Source: Microbacterium sp. LWS13-1.2 (lineage in GTDB: Bacteria > Actinomycetota > Actinomycetes > Actinomycetales > Microbacteriaceae). From it: a DNA stretch of 64,000 bases. Position numbers and translations under genes: made by a program. Shown here piece after piece: positions 1 through 8,786 of the stretch; position 1 is the first letter of the stretch; each line of letters starts with the position of its first letter. The notes beneath the pieces were generated by a model. The model saw only the letters and a list, made by a program, of their open reading frames with translations. It had not been told where the DNA came from and ran no database searches. The stretch covers positions 2,728,001 to 2,792,000 of the forward strand of contig NZ_CP151632.1 in assembly GCF_040144835.1 (NCBI RefSeq). Reading direction: 5' to 3'.

Positions 1-1
1 G

Positions 2-988
2 CCGCTCCCGGAGCCGCACGAGACGCCCGCGCCCGTCGCCCGGCGCGACGCGGGCAAGCCGACCGTCCAGGACCTGCTCGAGTCGCGAGGCGGCGCCAGC
101 CGCACGCGCGCGACGTCGGGGTGGCAGGGAGCCGTCCGCCGGGCGACCGGCGGCCTCGTCTCTCCCGCACCCGGCCGCGCCGAGCGCGACCGGCTCGATC
201 GCCAGAAGCGGGTGCAGCGCCGGCTCGACGCGCCGAGGACGATCGTGGTGCTCAACCCGAAGGGCGGCGCGCACAAGACGACGAGCACGCTGCTGCTGGC
301 CGCCACCTTCGGGACGGTGCGCGGCGGTGCGACCCTCGCGTGGGACAACAATGAGACTCGCGGCACGCTGGGCTGGCGCGCGCAGAACGCCCCGCACCAC
401 CGGACCGCCGTCGACCTCCTCGAAGACATCGACGAGTTCTGGAACCCGAGCGGCTCCAGCCTCGCTGCACTCGACACGTACGTGCGCACGCAGGTCGACG
501 CCCGCTTCGACGTGCTGGCGTCGGACGAGGACGCCGCGGCATCCTCGACGATCGACTCCGCCGCGTTCGACCGGCTCCACTCGCTCCTGCGTCGCTACTA
601 CCGGCTGATGATCGTCGACACCGGCAACAACATGCGCGCCTCGAACTGGGTGGCGTCGGTCGCGGCGGCCGACCAGCTCGTGATCGTCTCCACTGTGCGC
701 GAAGACACCGCCGCCAGCGCCGCGTGGCTGCTCGACGGCCTCCGCGAGAAGGGGTTCGGCGACAAGATCGATGACGCCGTCACCGTGCTCACCGCGCCCT
801 CGTCGCGCCCCGACCGCCGGCTCGAGGACCGCCTCACGCGTCACTTCGAGCAGGTGACCTCTGCGGTCGTCAACGCGCCGTTCGATCCGTCCCTCGTCGA
901 CGGCGGCCCCATCGACTTCGACGCTCTCGCGCCCGAGACCCGCGACGCGTGGCTGACGGTGGCCGCCACCGTCGCGGATCGCCTCTGA
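2..988 (+). CDS. MinD/ParA-family P-loop ATPase, 5' end outside the window
   Basis: This frame is open from the left edge, so the gene is 5'-truncated; GTG at 212 is probably not the true start. The visible part is about 328 residues. A basic linker contains a GWQGAVRRATGGLV segment and is followed by the deviant Walker A KGGAHKTTS (about 254-283), then a switch-like region with IVDTGNN (about 610-636). This is the layout of MinD/SIMIBI ATPases. The GWxxAxxxxTGG linker resembles EspI-type ATPases of type VII secretion loci and ATPases of conjugative loci; that comparison is from memory. No partner genes lie to the right, so its role depends on sequence left of the window. The gene converges on the MFS gene across a hairpin. 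Confidence 0.75.
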   Translation, partial: PLPEPHETPAPVARRDAGKPTVQDLLESRGGASRTRATSGWQGAVRRATGGLVSPAPGRAERDRLDRQKRVQRRLDAPRTIVVLNPKGGAHKTTSTLLLAATFGTVRGGATLAWDNNETRGTLGWRAQNAPHHRTAVDLLEDIDEFWNPSGSSLAALDTYVRTQVDARFDVLASDEDAAASSTIDSAAFDRLHSLLRRYYRLMIVDTGNNMRASNWVASVAAADQLVIVSTVREDTAASAAWLLDGLREKGFGDKIDDAVTVLTAPSSRPDRRLEDRLTRHFEQVTSAVVNAPFDPSLVDGGPIDFDALAPETRDAWLTVAATVADRL

Positions 989-995
989 GCTGACG

Positions 996-1027
996 CACGC
1001 CGGGACATCTCCGGATGCCCCGGCGTG
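996..1027. terminator. Bidirectional terminator-like hairpin
   Basis: A 9-bp perfect stem (CACGCCGGG / CCCGGCGTG) lies between two convergent stop codons. There is no T-tract, which is usual for high-GC actinobacteria. Confidence 0.5.
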
Positions 1028-1035
1028 GTCCCGCC

Positions 1036-2268
1036 CTAGCGGTGGTGGCCGGCGCCGACCTGCGAGCCGGCGATCGGCTTGGCCGCGCCCGAGGCGAAGC
1101 CCGAGAGGGCGATGAGCGCCACGAGGATCCAGAGCGTCGGCAGCAGCCCGATCTGGTGGCTGATCCAGCCGAGGATGGGCGGGCCGCACAGGAACGCGAC
1201 GTAGCCGATGGTGGCGGCTGCCGAGACGGACGCGGCAGCCTTCGCCGGGTCGTCGGCCGCGGCCGACATGCCCAGCGGGAAGCCGAGGGACGCGCCCATG
1301 CCCCACAGGGCGACGCCGATCAGGGCGATCGGCATCGAGGGCGCCAGGATGAAGATCACCAGGCCGCCGCCGGCGAGGATCGCGAGGATGCGGAGCGTCC
1401 ACACGCGTCCGAAGCGGTCGACGAGCGGGCCGCCGAGCGCCCGCACGGCGGTCATCGCCACCGAGAAGACAGTGAGCGCGATCGCGCCCTGCGCCTCGGT
1501 GCCGCCGTGTCCGTCCACCACGCTGAGGGGCAGCCAGTCGTTGGCGCCGCCCTCGGCGAACGCCATGCCGAGCATGATCGCGCCGATCGCGTACGTGCGC
1601 GGGTCGCGCCAGACGGCGATCGCGGCGGCGAACTTCTCGCGCCGGGTGGGAGCATCGGCGGCGTCGGTCGGGTCTTCGTTCACCTCTCGTCGCGGCACGA
1701 AGGTGACGGCGACGGCGCCGCCGACCACGACGAGGCAGCCCACGATCCAGAGGTGCGGGGCGACGCCCACCTGCCACGCCGTCATCGCCACGCCGACCCC
1801 GGCGCCGGCGACCGTGCCCAGGCTGAACAGGGCGTGGAACAGCGGCATGATCGTCTTGCCGCTCGCCTGCTCGATCGCCGCGCCCTCGACGTTCATCATC
1901 ACGTCGGTCGCGCCCATGCCGAGTCCCATCACCGCGAGCCCGGTGGCGGTGAGGGCGAAGGATGCCGTCATGTCGGCGCCGAAGCCGACGAGCACGATGC
2001 CGATCGCGAACGTCGCCAGACCCATCAGCAATCCGCGGCGGGCGCCCCACCGCGCGAGCACGACGTTGGCCAGCGTGAGGCCGAGGATCGACGCGGCACC
2101 CGACGCGAACAGCAGCAGGCCGACTTCGAAGTCGTTGATGCCGAGGTTGGCCTTGACGGAGGGGACGCGTGCGGCCCACGTGGCGAAGCCCAGGCCGGTC
2201 GCGAAGAAGATGCCGAAGATCGCGGTGCGCCAGGCGACCAGTTGCGTCCGGGTGAGCACGGTATCCAT
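1036..2268 (-). CDS. MFS transporter, YbjJ/fucose permease-like
   Basis: This 410-residue polytopic membrane protein has about 12 hydrophobic segments, the usual size for the major facilitator superfamily. The N-terminal TWAARVPSVKANLG segment and the glycine-rich helices resemble the YbjJ/FucP-like group; substrate unknown. The ATG at 2268 is favoured because a -10 hexamer TACAGT (2280-2275 on this strand) ends 6 nt before it, giving a leaderless transcript. A palindromic operator abuts that hexamer, so the divergent LacI-type regulator very likely represses this gene. The transported compound is probably a sugar or sugar derivative, inferred from the regulator's family. Confidence 0.85.
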   Translation of the reverse strand: MDTVLTRTQLVAWRTAIFGIFFATGLGFATWAARVPSVKANLGINDFEVGLLLFASGAASILGLTLANVVLARWGARRGLLMGLATFAIGIVLVGFGADMTASFALTATGLAVMGLGMGATDVMMNVEGAAIEQASGKTIMPLFHALFSLGTVAGAGVGVAMTAWQVGVAPHLWIVGCLVVVGGAVAVTFVPRREVNEDPTDAADAPTRREKFAAAIAVWRDPRTYAIGAIMLGMAFAEGGANDWLPLSVVDGHGGTEAQGAIALTVFSVAMTAVRALGGPLVDRFGRVWTLRILAILAGGGLVIFILAPSMPIALIGVALWGMGASLGFPLGMSAAADDPAKAAASVSAAATIGYVAFLCGPPILGWISHQIGLLPTLWILVALIALSGFASGAAKPIAGSQVGAGHHR

Positions 2269-2280
2269 CCGGACACTGTA

Positions 2281-2335
2281 CCGAATCGATTCGGCAGCGC
2301 TGGAACCCGGGAACTGGCTGCCTCGAATCGATTCG
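2281..2335. promoter_or_regulatory. Twin LacI-type operators between divergent promoters
   Basis: Two palindromes share the core CGAATCGATTCG. The first is a perfect 14-mer, CCGAATCGATTCGG (2281-2294). The second is the 12-mer core (2324-2335). Each has the central CG typical of LacI-family operators. Their centres are 42 bp apart, about four helical turns, so two dimers could bind on the same face. The first abuts the -10 of the MFS gene (2275-2280). The second lies just upstream of the -35 zone of the regulator, whose -10 is probably TACGAT (2357-2362). Autoregulation plus control of the transporter is the natural reading. Confidence 0.75.
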
Positions 2336-2371
2336 GCCCGGTGGCCCGCAACGGGCTACGATCGTCACGAC

Positions 2372-3439
2372 ATGAGCCGTCAGGATGCCGGAACCCGCCG
2401 CGCCACGATCTCGGACGTCGCCCGTGAGGCCGGCGTCTCGCCGTCGACCGCCTCGGTGGTTTTCAGCGGCAAGACGCCCGTGTCGGAGGCCACCCGCCGG
2501 AGGGTCCTCGACGCCGCCGCGGCGCTCGGCTACACCGGTCCCGATCCGCGCGCCGCATCGCTCCGCCGCGGGCGCTCGGGCATCGTCGGCGTGGTCTTCG
2601 AGGAGCACCTGCGCACCGCGTTCCTCGACCCCGTGAAGACGCTGATGATGGACGGCCTCGCCGACGCGGTCACGCCGATCGGCGCGGGACTTCTCCTGCT
2701 GCGCGACCACGAGCCCACCGGCAGCGGACCCTCGCTCACCACCGCGCCGCTCGACGCGGCGGTGCTCATCGGCTGCAGCGGGCTGCTGCGCGAGTCGCTC
2801 GAGACCGTCAAGGCCCGCGGCATCCCGGTCGTCGTGATCGAAGGGGATGCCGGGGACGACGTCCCCCGCATCGGACTCGACAACCGCGAGGCGCAGCGCC
2901 AGGCTGCCAGCCACCTCCGCGCCCTCGGACACCGCCGCGTCGCCGTCGTCGCGCTTCCCGTCCGCGCCGGGTGGGAGCGGGGCTGGATCCACGACGACAC
3001 CGCGATCGCCGTCGACGTCACGCGCGAACGCCTCGCCGGCGCCCTGGACGTGTTCCCGGATGCCGCGACCTTCGCCGCCGCCGGCAGCTTCATCGACGAG
3101 GGGCACGCGGCCGGCCGCGAGATCTTCGCCGACCCCGACCGTCGCCCGACCGCGGTGATCGCGCAGAGCGACCTGCTCGCCGCCGGCGTGATTCGGGCGG
3201 CCGAGGAGGCGGGCCTGCGGGTCCCCGAAGACGTCAGCGTCACCGGCTTCGACGGCATCGTGGTCGACGGCCTCGCCCCGTACGAGCTGACGACGCTCGT
3301 GCAGCCGGCGACCGACAAGGGCCGGGCCGCAGGCGCCGCCGTCGCGGCGATGCTGGAGGGCGCGCCAGCCGCCTCGATCCGCTTCACGTGCATGTTCCGC
3401 GAGGGCAACACGACAGGCCCGGCGTCGCTCGAGCGCTGA
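2372..3439 (+). CDS. LacI-family transcriptional regulator
   Basis: The protein has 355 residues, the standard LacI length. The N-terminal helix-turn-helix spans residues 12-31 (ISDVAREAGVSPSTASVVF), followed by the hinge helix and a periplasmic-binding-protein-like effector domain ending in the typical VSVTGFDG ... LTTLVQP region. The ATG at 2372 is chosen because the HTH begins 10 residues later and TACGAT (2357-2362) makes a near-leaderless start plausible; the open frame extends far upstream only as antisense of the transporter. It is divergent from the MFS gene and shares its operators. Ligand unknown. Confidence 0.92.
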   Translation: MSRQDAGTRRATISDVAREAGVSPSTASVVFSGKTPVSEATRRRVLDAAAALGYTGPDPRAASLRRGRSGIVGVVFEEHLRTAFLDPVKTLMMDGLADAVTPIGAGLLLLRDHEPTGSGPSLTTAPLDAAVLIGCSGLLRESLETVKARGIPVVVIEGDAGDDVPRIGLDNREAQRQAASHLRALGHRRVAVVALPVRAGWERGWIHDDTAIAVDVTRERLAGALDVFPDAATFAAAGSFIDEGHAAGREIFADPDRRPTAVIAQSDLLAAGVIRAAEEAGLRVPEDVSVTGFDGIVVDGLAPYELTTLVQPATDKGRAAGAAVAAMLEGAPAASIRFTCMFREGNTTGPASLER

Positions 3440-3470
3440 CCTCGCCGCCGCCCCGGCCGTCGCGCTGACC

Positions 3471-3584
3471 CCGGTCGGTGAGCGAGCGAGGAACGAGCGA
3501 GACGAGACGCGCGCACCCGGCGTCGTCGAACGGTTCGAGGCGTTTCGTCTCGGTCGCTGGCGCTCCCTCGCTCAACGACCGGGG
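3471..3584. repeat. Intergenic inverted repeat, copy 1 (GGTCGTTGAGCGAGCGA family)
   Basis: The left arm runs from GGTCGGTGAGCGAGCGAGG to GAGCGAGACGAGACG (3473-3517). The right arm has CGTTTCGTCTCGGTCGCTGG followed by CTCGCTCAACGACCGG (3541-3582). The arms are inverted copies around a roughly 25-nt centre. Related copies occur at 12401-12550 and 18688-18792, and half a copy at 17361-17390. It lies between the LacI gene and the mrp operon and may act as a terminator or as a non-autonomous palindromic repeat. Confidence 0.8.
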
Positions 3585-3621
3585 TCGTGTGCGGTCGACT
3601 CAAGGCCCGGAATGCGCCGGG

Positions 3622-3627
3622 TAGGAT
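3622..3627 (+). promoter_or_regulatory. Candidate -10 (TAGGAT) of the mrp operon
   Basis: TAGGAT matches the actinobacterial TAnnnT -10. It would give a leader of about 75 nt before mrpA. No convincing -35 was seen. Confidence 0.35.
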
Positions 3628-3706
3628 GGTTCAGACACCCCGATCGCCTTGGCTCCGCGCTGTCCTCCGACGACCTGCGCCGACCGACGACCCCGAGGAG
3701 GCCCGA

Positions 3707-6643
3707 ATGCTCCTCGTGCTCGGCGCGTTCGCGGTCGTTCCGATTCTGCTGCCGTGGCTCGTCGCGCGCATCGGCGCCCGCGCGTTCTACGTCGCGGCGA
3801 TCCTTCCCCTCGCGGGCTTCGTGTACGCCGTGGTGCTCACGCCGCGCATCATCGCCGGTGACATTCCGTTCGAGACATACGCCTGGATCCCCCCACTCGG
3901 CATCGACCTCTCGATGCGCATGGACACGCTGTCGTGGCTCATGACCCTGGTGGTGACGGGCGTCGGCGCGCTCGTGATGATCTACTGCCGCTGGTACTTC
4001 CGCGGCAAGAAGGAGAACCTCGGCCAGTTCGCCGCTGTGCTGCTCGCCTTCGCCGGCGCGATGTACGGCCTCGTGCTCACCGACGACCTCGTGGTGCTCG
4101 TGATGTTCTGGGAGGTCACGAGCGTGCTGTCGTACCTCCTCATCGGGTACTACAACAAACGCGCGGCGAGCCGCCGCGCCGCACTGCAGGCGCTCCTGGT
4201 CACCACGCTCGGCGGACTGGTCATGCTGATCGGCGTCGTGCTGCTGGTCGTGGACGCCGGCACCTCGAGCATCTCGACGATCCTCGCCGAGGCGCCGTCC
4301 GGGCCCATCGTCGACGCCGCCCTGGTGCTCATCCTCGTCGGCGCGCTCAGCAAGTCGGCGATCTTCCCGTTCCACTTCTGGCTGCCCGGCGCCATGGCGG
4401 CGCCCACCCCCGTGAGCGCCTATCTGCACGCCGCGGCGATGGTGAAGGCCGGCATCTACCTCATCGCCCGCCTCGCACCGGTGTTCGCGATCGCGCCGAC
4501 CTGGCGGCCGATCGTGGTGGGACTCGGCGTCTTCACGATGCTGCTGGGCGGGTTCCAGGCCCTGCGCGAAACCGACCTCAAGCGCGTGCTCGCGTTCGGC
4601 ACGGTGAGCCAGCTCGGCATGCTGACCGTGGTGCTCGGCTATGGAACGAGGGATGCCGCCCTCGCCGGCCTCGCGCTGCTGCTGAGTCACGCGCTCTTCA
4701 AGTCGGCGCTGTTCCTCGTGGTGGGCGTCATCGACCGTCAGCTCTCCACGCGTGACCTGACCGAACTGTCCGGGGTCGGCCGGCAGGCGCCCGTGCTGGC
4801 CACGTTCTCGATCATCGCGGTCGCCTCGATGGTCGGCATCATCCCGACCATCGGGTTCGTCGCCAAGGAGGGGGCGCTCGCCGCCCTCCTGCACGAGGCG
4901 CTCGGCGGAGCAGTGTGGGGCATCGTCGCCCTCGTGGGCATCACGCTCGGGTCGGTGCTGACCGCGGGGTACGGCATCCGCTTCGTCTGGGGCGCGTTCG
5001 CGACCAAGCGTCAGCCGAGCGGCGACCGTATGCCCGACACGGAATGGCCCGACCCGCCCATCGGGTTCCTCGTCGCGCCGATCGTGCTGAGCGGTCTCAC
5101 CGTGGTCGCCGGTGTCGCGGCTCCGTGGCTCGACAAGGCCTTCGCCTCGTACGCCGATCAGGCGCCTTCGGCCACGCCGGGCGTGGCCGCTCCCGAGCAC
5201 CCCGCACATCTGGCCGTCTGGCACGGCTTCGAGGCCGCGTTGTGGATCTCGCTCGCGTCCATCGCGGTGGGCGTCCTCGCGTTCTGGGCGACCCGCGGCT
5301 GGCGACCGGTCACGCGGCTGCTGCCGTTCACGGCGGCCGAGGCGTACAACGGCGCGCTCCGCGGCATCGCGCGCCTGTCCGTCCTGACGACCAGCCTCAC
5401 CCAGCGGGGCTCGCTGCCGGTGTACGTCGGCACGATCTTCGTCGTCTTCGTCGCCGCCGAGGGCACGGCGCTGATCGCGAGCGACGAGTGGCGCGCCCAG
5501 CTCGACGCGTTCCACACGCCGACGCAGCTGTTCGTCGCACCGCTCATGATCGCGGCGGGACTCATCGCGATCCGCGCGCGCAAGCGCTACACCGGTGTGG
5601 TCCTCGTCTCGGCGACCGGACTCGGCATGGTGCTGCTCTTCGCGACGAGCGGGGCGCCCGACCTCGCTCTCACGCAGATCCTCGTCGAGACCGTCACACT
5701 GGTCGCCTTCGCCCTCGTGCTGCGGCGGATCCCGTCGCGACTCGGCGAGCACAACGCGTCGGTCTGGCCCGTCGCGCGCGCCGTGCTCGGCGCCGCGGTC
5801 GGCATCACCATGGCCCTCGTCGCGATCGTGGCGACCGGCGCGCGCGTCGAGAAGCCGATCTCAGAGCGCTTCCCCGAGCTGGCCTATCAGCTCGGTCACG
5901 GCAAGAACGTGGTCAACGTCGCCCTCGTCGACCTGCGCGGGTGGGACACGATGGGCGAGCTCTCGGTGCTGATCCTCGCGGCGACGGGCGTGGCCTCCCT
6001 CGTCTTCGTCACCCACCGCGCCGACACGCTGTCGCGGTTCATCGCGCCGCTGCCCTCGGGGGCGACCCGGGCGCGCCGCCCCCTCGTCGAGACGTCGGAC
6101 GGCCTCAAGCAGCGCGGCGATGAGCGCGGCAGCGGGCGCATGGCGTGGCTCGTCGGCGGCCAGCGCGTGCGCCCCGAGAACCGCTCGATCATGCTCGAGG
6201 TGATCGTGCGGATCCTGTTCCACACGATCATCATCGTGTCGCTGTACCTGCTGTTCGCCGGCCACAACCTTCCGGGCGGCGGGTTCGCCGGCGGCCTCGT
6301 GGCGGGCATGGCGCTCGTGATGCGCTACGTCGCAGGCGGCCGCTACGAGCTGGGCGCCGCCGCGCCCACCGACGCCGGGCGCCTGCTCGGCACCGGCATG
6401 ACCATCGCGGTCGCGTGCGCCGTGGTGCCGGTGTTCTTCGGCTACCCGCCGCTGTCGAGCTTCTTCTTCGAGACCACGCTGCCGGTGCTCGGCCACGTCG
6501 AGTTCGTCACCTCCACCATCTTCGACGTGGGCGTCTACCTCGTCGTCATCGGGCTCGTACTCGACGTGCTGCGCAGCCTCGGCGCCGAAGTCGACCGCCA
6601 GGCGCAGGAGCTTCGCGAGCAGCAGGGGGTGAGCGTCTCGTGA
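3707..6643 (+). CDS. mrpA: Na+/H+ antiporter subunit A fused to subunit B (MrpA-MrpB)
   Basis: This 978-residue integral membrane protein is the large ion-translocating subunit of the Mrp cation/proton antiporter. The N-terminal part is the NuoL-like proton-translocating domain, with the hallmark loops FWEVTSVLSYLLIGYY, SKSAIFPFHFWLPGAM and VSAYLHAAAMVKAGIYL. A DUF4040-type segment follows. The last 150 or so residues are MrpB-like, with GHNLPGGGFAGGLVAGMAL. No separate mrpB exists, so A and B are fused, as is common in actinobacteria. The ATG at 3707 is preceded by GAGGAG at good spacing; upstream codons in the frame lie in the intergenic repeat. It is the first gene of mrpACDEFG; its stop overlaps mrpC. 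Function: Na+ efflux and pH homeostasis. Confidence 0.92.
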   Translation: MLLVLGAFAVVPILLPWLVARIGARAFYVAAILPLAGFVYAVVLTPRIIAGDIPFETYAWIPPLGIDLSMRMDTLSWLMTLVVTGVGALVMIYCRWYFRGKKENLGQFAAVLLAFAGAMYGLVLTDDLVVLVMFWEVTSVLSYLLIGYYNKRAASRRAALQALLVTTLGGLVMLIGVVLLVVDAGTSSISTILAEAPSGPIVDAALVLILVGALSKSAIFPFHFWLPGAMAAPTPVSAYLHAAAMVKAGIYLIARLAPVFAIAPTWRPIVVGLGVFTMLLGGFQALRETDLKRVLAFGTVSQLGMLTVVLGYGTRDAALAGLALLLSHALFKSALFLVVGVIDRQLSTRDLTELSGVGRQAPVLATFSIIAVASMVGIIPTIGFVAKEGALAALLHEALGGAVWGIVALVGITLGSVLTAGYGIRFVWGAFATKRQPSGDRMPDTEWPDPPIGFLVAPIVLSGLTVVAGVAAPWLDKAFASYADQAPSATPGVAAPEHPAHLAVWHGFEAALWISLASIAVGVLAFWATRGWRPVTRLLPFTAAEAYNGALRGIARLSVLTTSLTQRGSLPVYVGTIFVVFVAAEGTALIASDEWRAQLDAFHTPTQLFVAPLMIAAGLIAIRARKRYTGVVLVSATGLGMVLLFATSGAPDLALTQILVETVTLVAFALVLRRIPSRLGEHNASVWPVARAVLGAAVGITMALVAIVATGARVEKPISERFPELAYQLGHGKNVVNVALVDLRGWDTMGELSVLILAATGVASLVFVTHRADTLSRFIAPLPSGATRARRPLVETSDGLKQRGDERGSGRMAWLVGGQRVRPENRSIMLEVIVRILFHTIIIVSLYLLFAGHNLPGGGFAGGLVAGMALVMRYVAGGRYELGAAAPTDAGRLLGTGMTIAVACAVVPVFFGYPPLSSFFFETTLPVLGHVEFVTSTIFDVGVYLVVIGLVLDVLRSLGAEVDRQAQELREQQGVSVS

Positions 6644-7206
6644 ACGTCTCGCTCATCCTCATCATCGTGATGGCGGTCCTCTTCGCCTGCGGCGTGTACG
6701 CCATGCTCGAACGCAGCCTCACCCGCGTCCTGATCGGGTTCCTGCTGCTCGGCAACGCGACCAACCTTCTCCTCCTCATCGTGATGGGCGCTCCCGGTGT
6801 CGCGCCGTTCTTCGGCGCGGCGGCATCCGTCGAAGAGATGTCGGACCCGCTGCCGCAGGCGCTCACGCTCACCGCCATCGTCATCACGTTCGCCGTCTCG
6901 GCGTTCCTCCTCGCGCTCATCTACCGCTCCTGGCAGCTCGGTCAGGCCGACACCGTGATCGACGACATCGCAGACCTCGAGGTGCGCGAACGCGGCCCCG
7001 AGGACGAGGACACGATGGACGAGGAGACCGAGATCGAGCACACGGACGACGACGCGACGACCGACTTCGTGGGCACCGACACGGCTCCGATCACGATCCT
7101 CGGCACGCGGGACTTCGCCGGCCTCCGTGACGACGCCCCGGTCGACCGGCCCGCGCAGAACCCGCGGGATCGCGCCGACGAGAACGAGCGAGGTGATGAC
7201 GCATGA
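6640..7206 (+). CDS. mrpC: Na+/H+ antiporter subunit C (MrpC), with acidic tail
   Basis: The protein has 188 residues. About the first 105 are a NuoK-like three-helix domain typical of MrpC (LIGFLLLGNATNLLLL, then DPLPQALTLTAIVI). The remaining 80 or so are hydrophilic and strongly acidic, with an EDEDTMDEETEIEHTDDD stretch, and exceed the usual 110-125 residues of the family. The GTG start overlaps the mrpA stop (GTGA) and its own stop overlaps mrpD (ATGA), so translation is coupled. The tail is probably cytosolic; its role is unknown. Confidence 0.9.
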   Translation: MNVSLILIIVMAVLFACGVYAMLERSLTRVLIGFLLLGNATNLLLLIVMGAPGVAPFFGAAASVEEMSDPLPQALTLTAIVITFAVSAFLLALIYRSWQLGQADTVIDDIADLEVRERGPEDEDTMDEETEIEHTDDDATTDFVGTDTAPITILGTRDFAGLRDDAPVDRPAQNPRDRADENERGDDA

Positions 7207-8786
7207 TGCAGATCGCCCCGGCACTGGTCCCGCTGCTCGTCACGCTTCCCCTGCTCGGCGCCGCCATCGCCCTCATCGCGGGACGGCACCGCAAGACGCA
7301 GGTCGCCGTCTCCGTGGTGACGCTCACTGCGGTACTCGTCATCGCCGCGATCCTGCTCTACGTCGTCGACGTCGGCGACCGGCCGATCGCGGTCTCGGTC
7401 GGCGGCTGGCCCATCCCGTTCGGGATCGTGCTGTACGTCGACCGGCTGTCGGCGCTGCTGGTCGTGGTCTCGAGCATCGTTCTGCTCGCGGTGCTCCTCT
7501 TCTCGGTCGGCCAGGGCGCGGCCGACGGCGACGACGACACACCGGTCTCGATCTTCCACCCCTCGTACCTCATCCTGGGCGCGGGCATCTTCAATGCGTT
7601 CATCGCGGGCGACCTGTTCAACCTCTACGTCGGCTTCGAGATTCTGCTCGTAGCCTCGTATGTCCTCATCACGCTGGGCTCGACGGAGTCGCGGATCCGC
7701 ACCGGCGTCGTCTACATCGTCGTGTCGCTGGTGTCGTCGATCCTGTTCCTGGCGGCGATCGCGATGATCTACGGCGCGCTGGGCACCGTGAACATGGTGC
7801 AGATCTCCGAGCGGATGGGGGAGCTCCCGCAGGAGACGCAGCTGATCCTGCATCTTATGCTGCTGCTGGCATTCAGCATCAAGGCCGCCGTCTTCCCGCT
7901 GTCGTTCTGGCTGCCCGACTCGTACCCCACCGCTCCCGCGCCGGTCACCGCGGTGTTCGCGGGCCTGCTGACGAAGGTCGGCGTGTACGCGATCATCCGC
8001 ACCGAGACCGAGCTGTTCCTCTACAACGACGTGAACCAGCTGCTCATGTGGGTGGCGCTGGCGACGATGATCGTCGGGGTGCTCGGCGCGGTCGCGCAGG
8101 CCGAGCTGAAACGCATCCTGTCGTTCACGCTCGTCAGCCACATCGGCTACATGATCTTCGGGCTCGCGATCGCGACGCCGGCGGCCATCGGGGCGACGAT
8201 CTACTACATGATCCACCACATCGTGGTGCAGACGACGCTGTTCCTCGCCGTCGGACTCGTGGAGCGCCGCGCGGGATCGACCTCGATCCTGCGTGTCAAG
8301 GGACTCATGAAGGCGGCGCCGGTGATCGCCGTGCTCTACTTCATCCCCGCCGTCAACCTCGGCGGCCTGCCGCCGTTCTCGGGCTTCATCGGCAAGTTCG
8401 CCCTGTTCGACGCGGCGGCCCAGGTCGGCACGCCGATCATGATGGTGCTGATGGTCGGCGGCATCCTGACGAGCCTCCTCACGCTGTACGCCCTCATGCG
8501 CGCGTGGAACCTGTCGTTCTGGCGCGAGGACGAGGACTCGGCCGAGACCGAGGCACGCATCTCGTACCTCGGCACGGCCCCGGCAGCCGGCGTCGAGACC
8601 GAGCGCCGCGTCATCCCGAAGATCATGACCGCCGCCACGACCGGGATGGTGGCGATCACCGTCGCGCTGACGATCTTCGCCGGGCCGCTCTACGACGTGT
8701 GCACCCGCATCGGCGAGGCGCTCCTGCAGCCGGTGACGCTGACCCAGCTGCAGGACGACGTGCAGGGAACGGAGAAGGCGCCGTGA
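7203..8786 (+). CDS. mrpD: Na+/H+ antiporter subunit D (MrpD)
   Basis: This 527-residue NuoM/N-like proton-translocating membrane subunit has about 14 transmembrane segments. Conserved loops are visible: NLYVGFEILLVASYVLI, SIKAAVFPLSFWLPDSYP, and AQAELKRILSFTLVSHIGYM with its buried lysine. Length and motif order fit MrpD. The ATG overlaps the mrpC stop and its stop overlaps the GTG of mrpE. It forms the antiporter core together with MrpA. Confidence 0.93.
   Translation: MMQIAPALVPLLVTLPLLGAAIALIAGRHRKTQVAVSVVTLTAVLVIAAILLYVVDVGDRPIAVSVGGWPIPFGIVLYVDRLSALLVVVSSIVLLAVLLFSVGQGAADGDDDTPVSIFHPSYLILGAGIFNAFIAGDLFNLYVGFEILLVASYVLITLGSTESRIRTGVVYIVVSLVSSILFLAAIAMIYGALGTVNMVQISERMGELPQETQLILHLMLLLAFSIKAAVFPLSFWLPDSYPTAPAPVTAVFAGLLTKVGVYAIIRTETELFLYNDVNQLLMWVALATMIVGVLGAVAQAELKRILSFTLVSHIGYMIFGLAIATPAAIGATIYYMIHHIVVQTTLFLAVGLVERRAGSTSILRVKGLMKAAPVIAVLYFIPAVNLGGLPPFSGFIGKFALFDAAAQVGTPIMMVLMVGGILTSLLTLYALMRAWNLSFWREDEDSAETEARISYLGTAPAAGVETERRVIPKIMTAATTGMVAITVALTIFAGPLYDVCTRIGEALLQPVTLTQLQDDVQGTEKAP

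Noticed and set aside
3572..5752. Open frame of 726 codons antisense to mrpA
   Set aside because: Low-complexity Arg/Asp/Glu/His composition typical of shadows; the sense frame has clear antiporter motifs.
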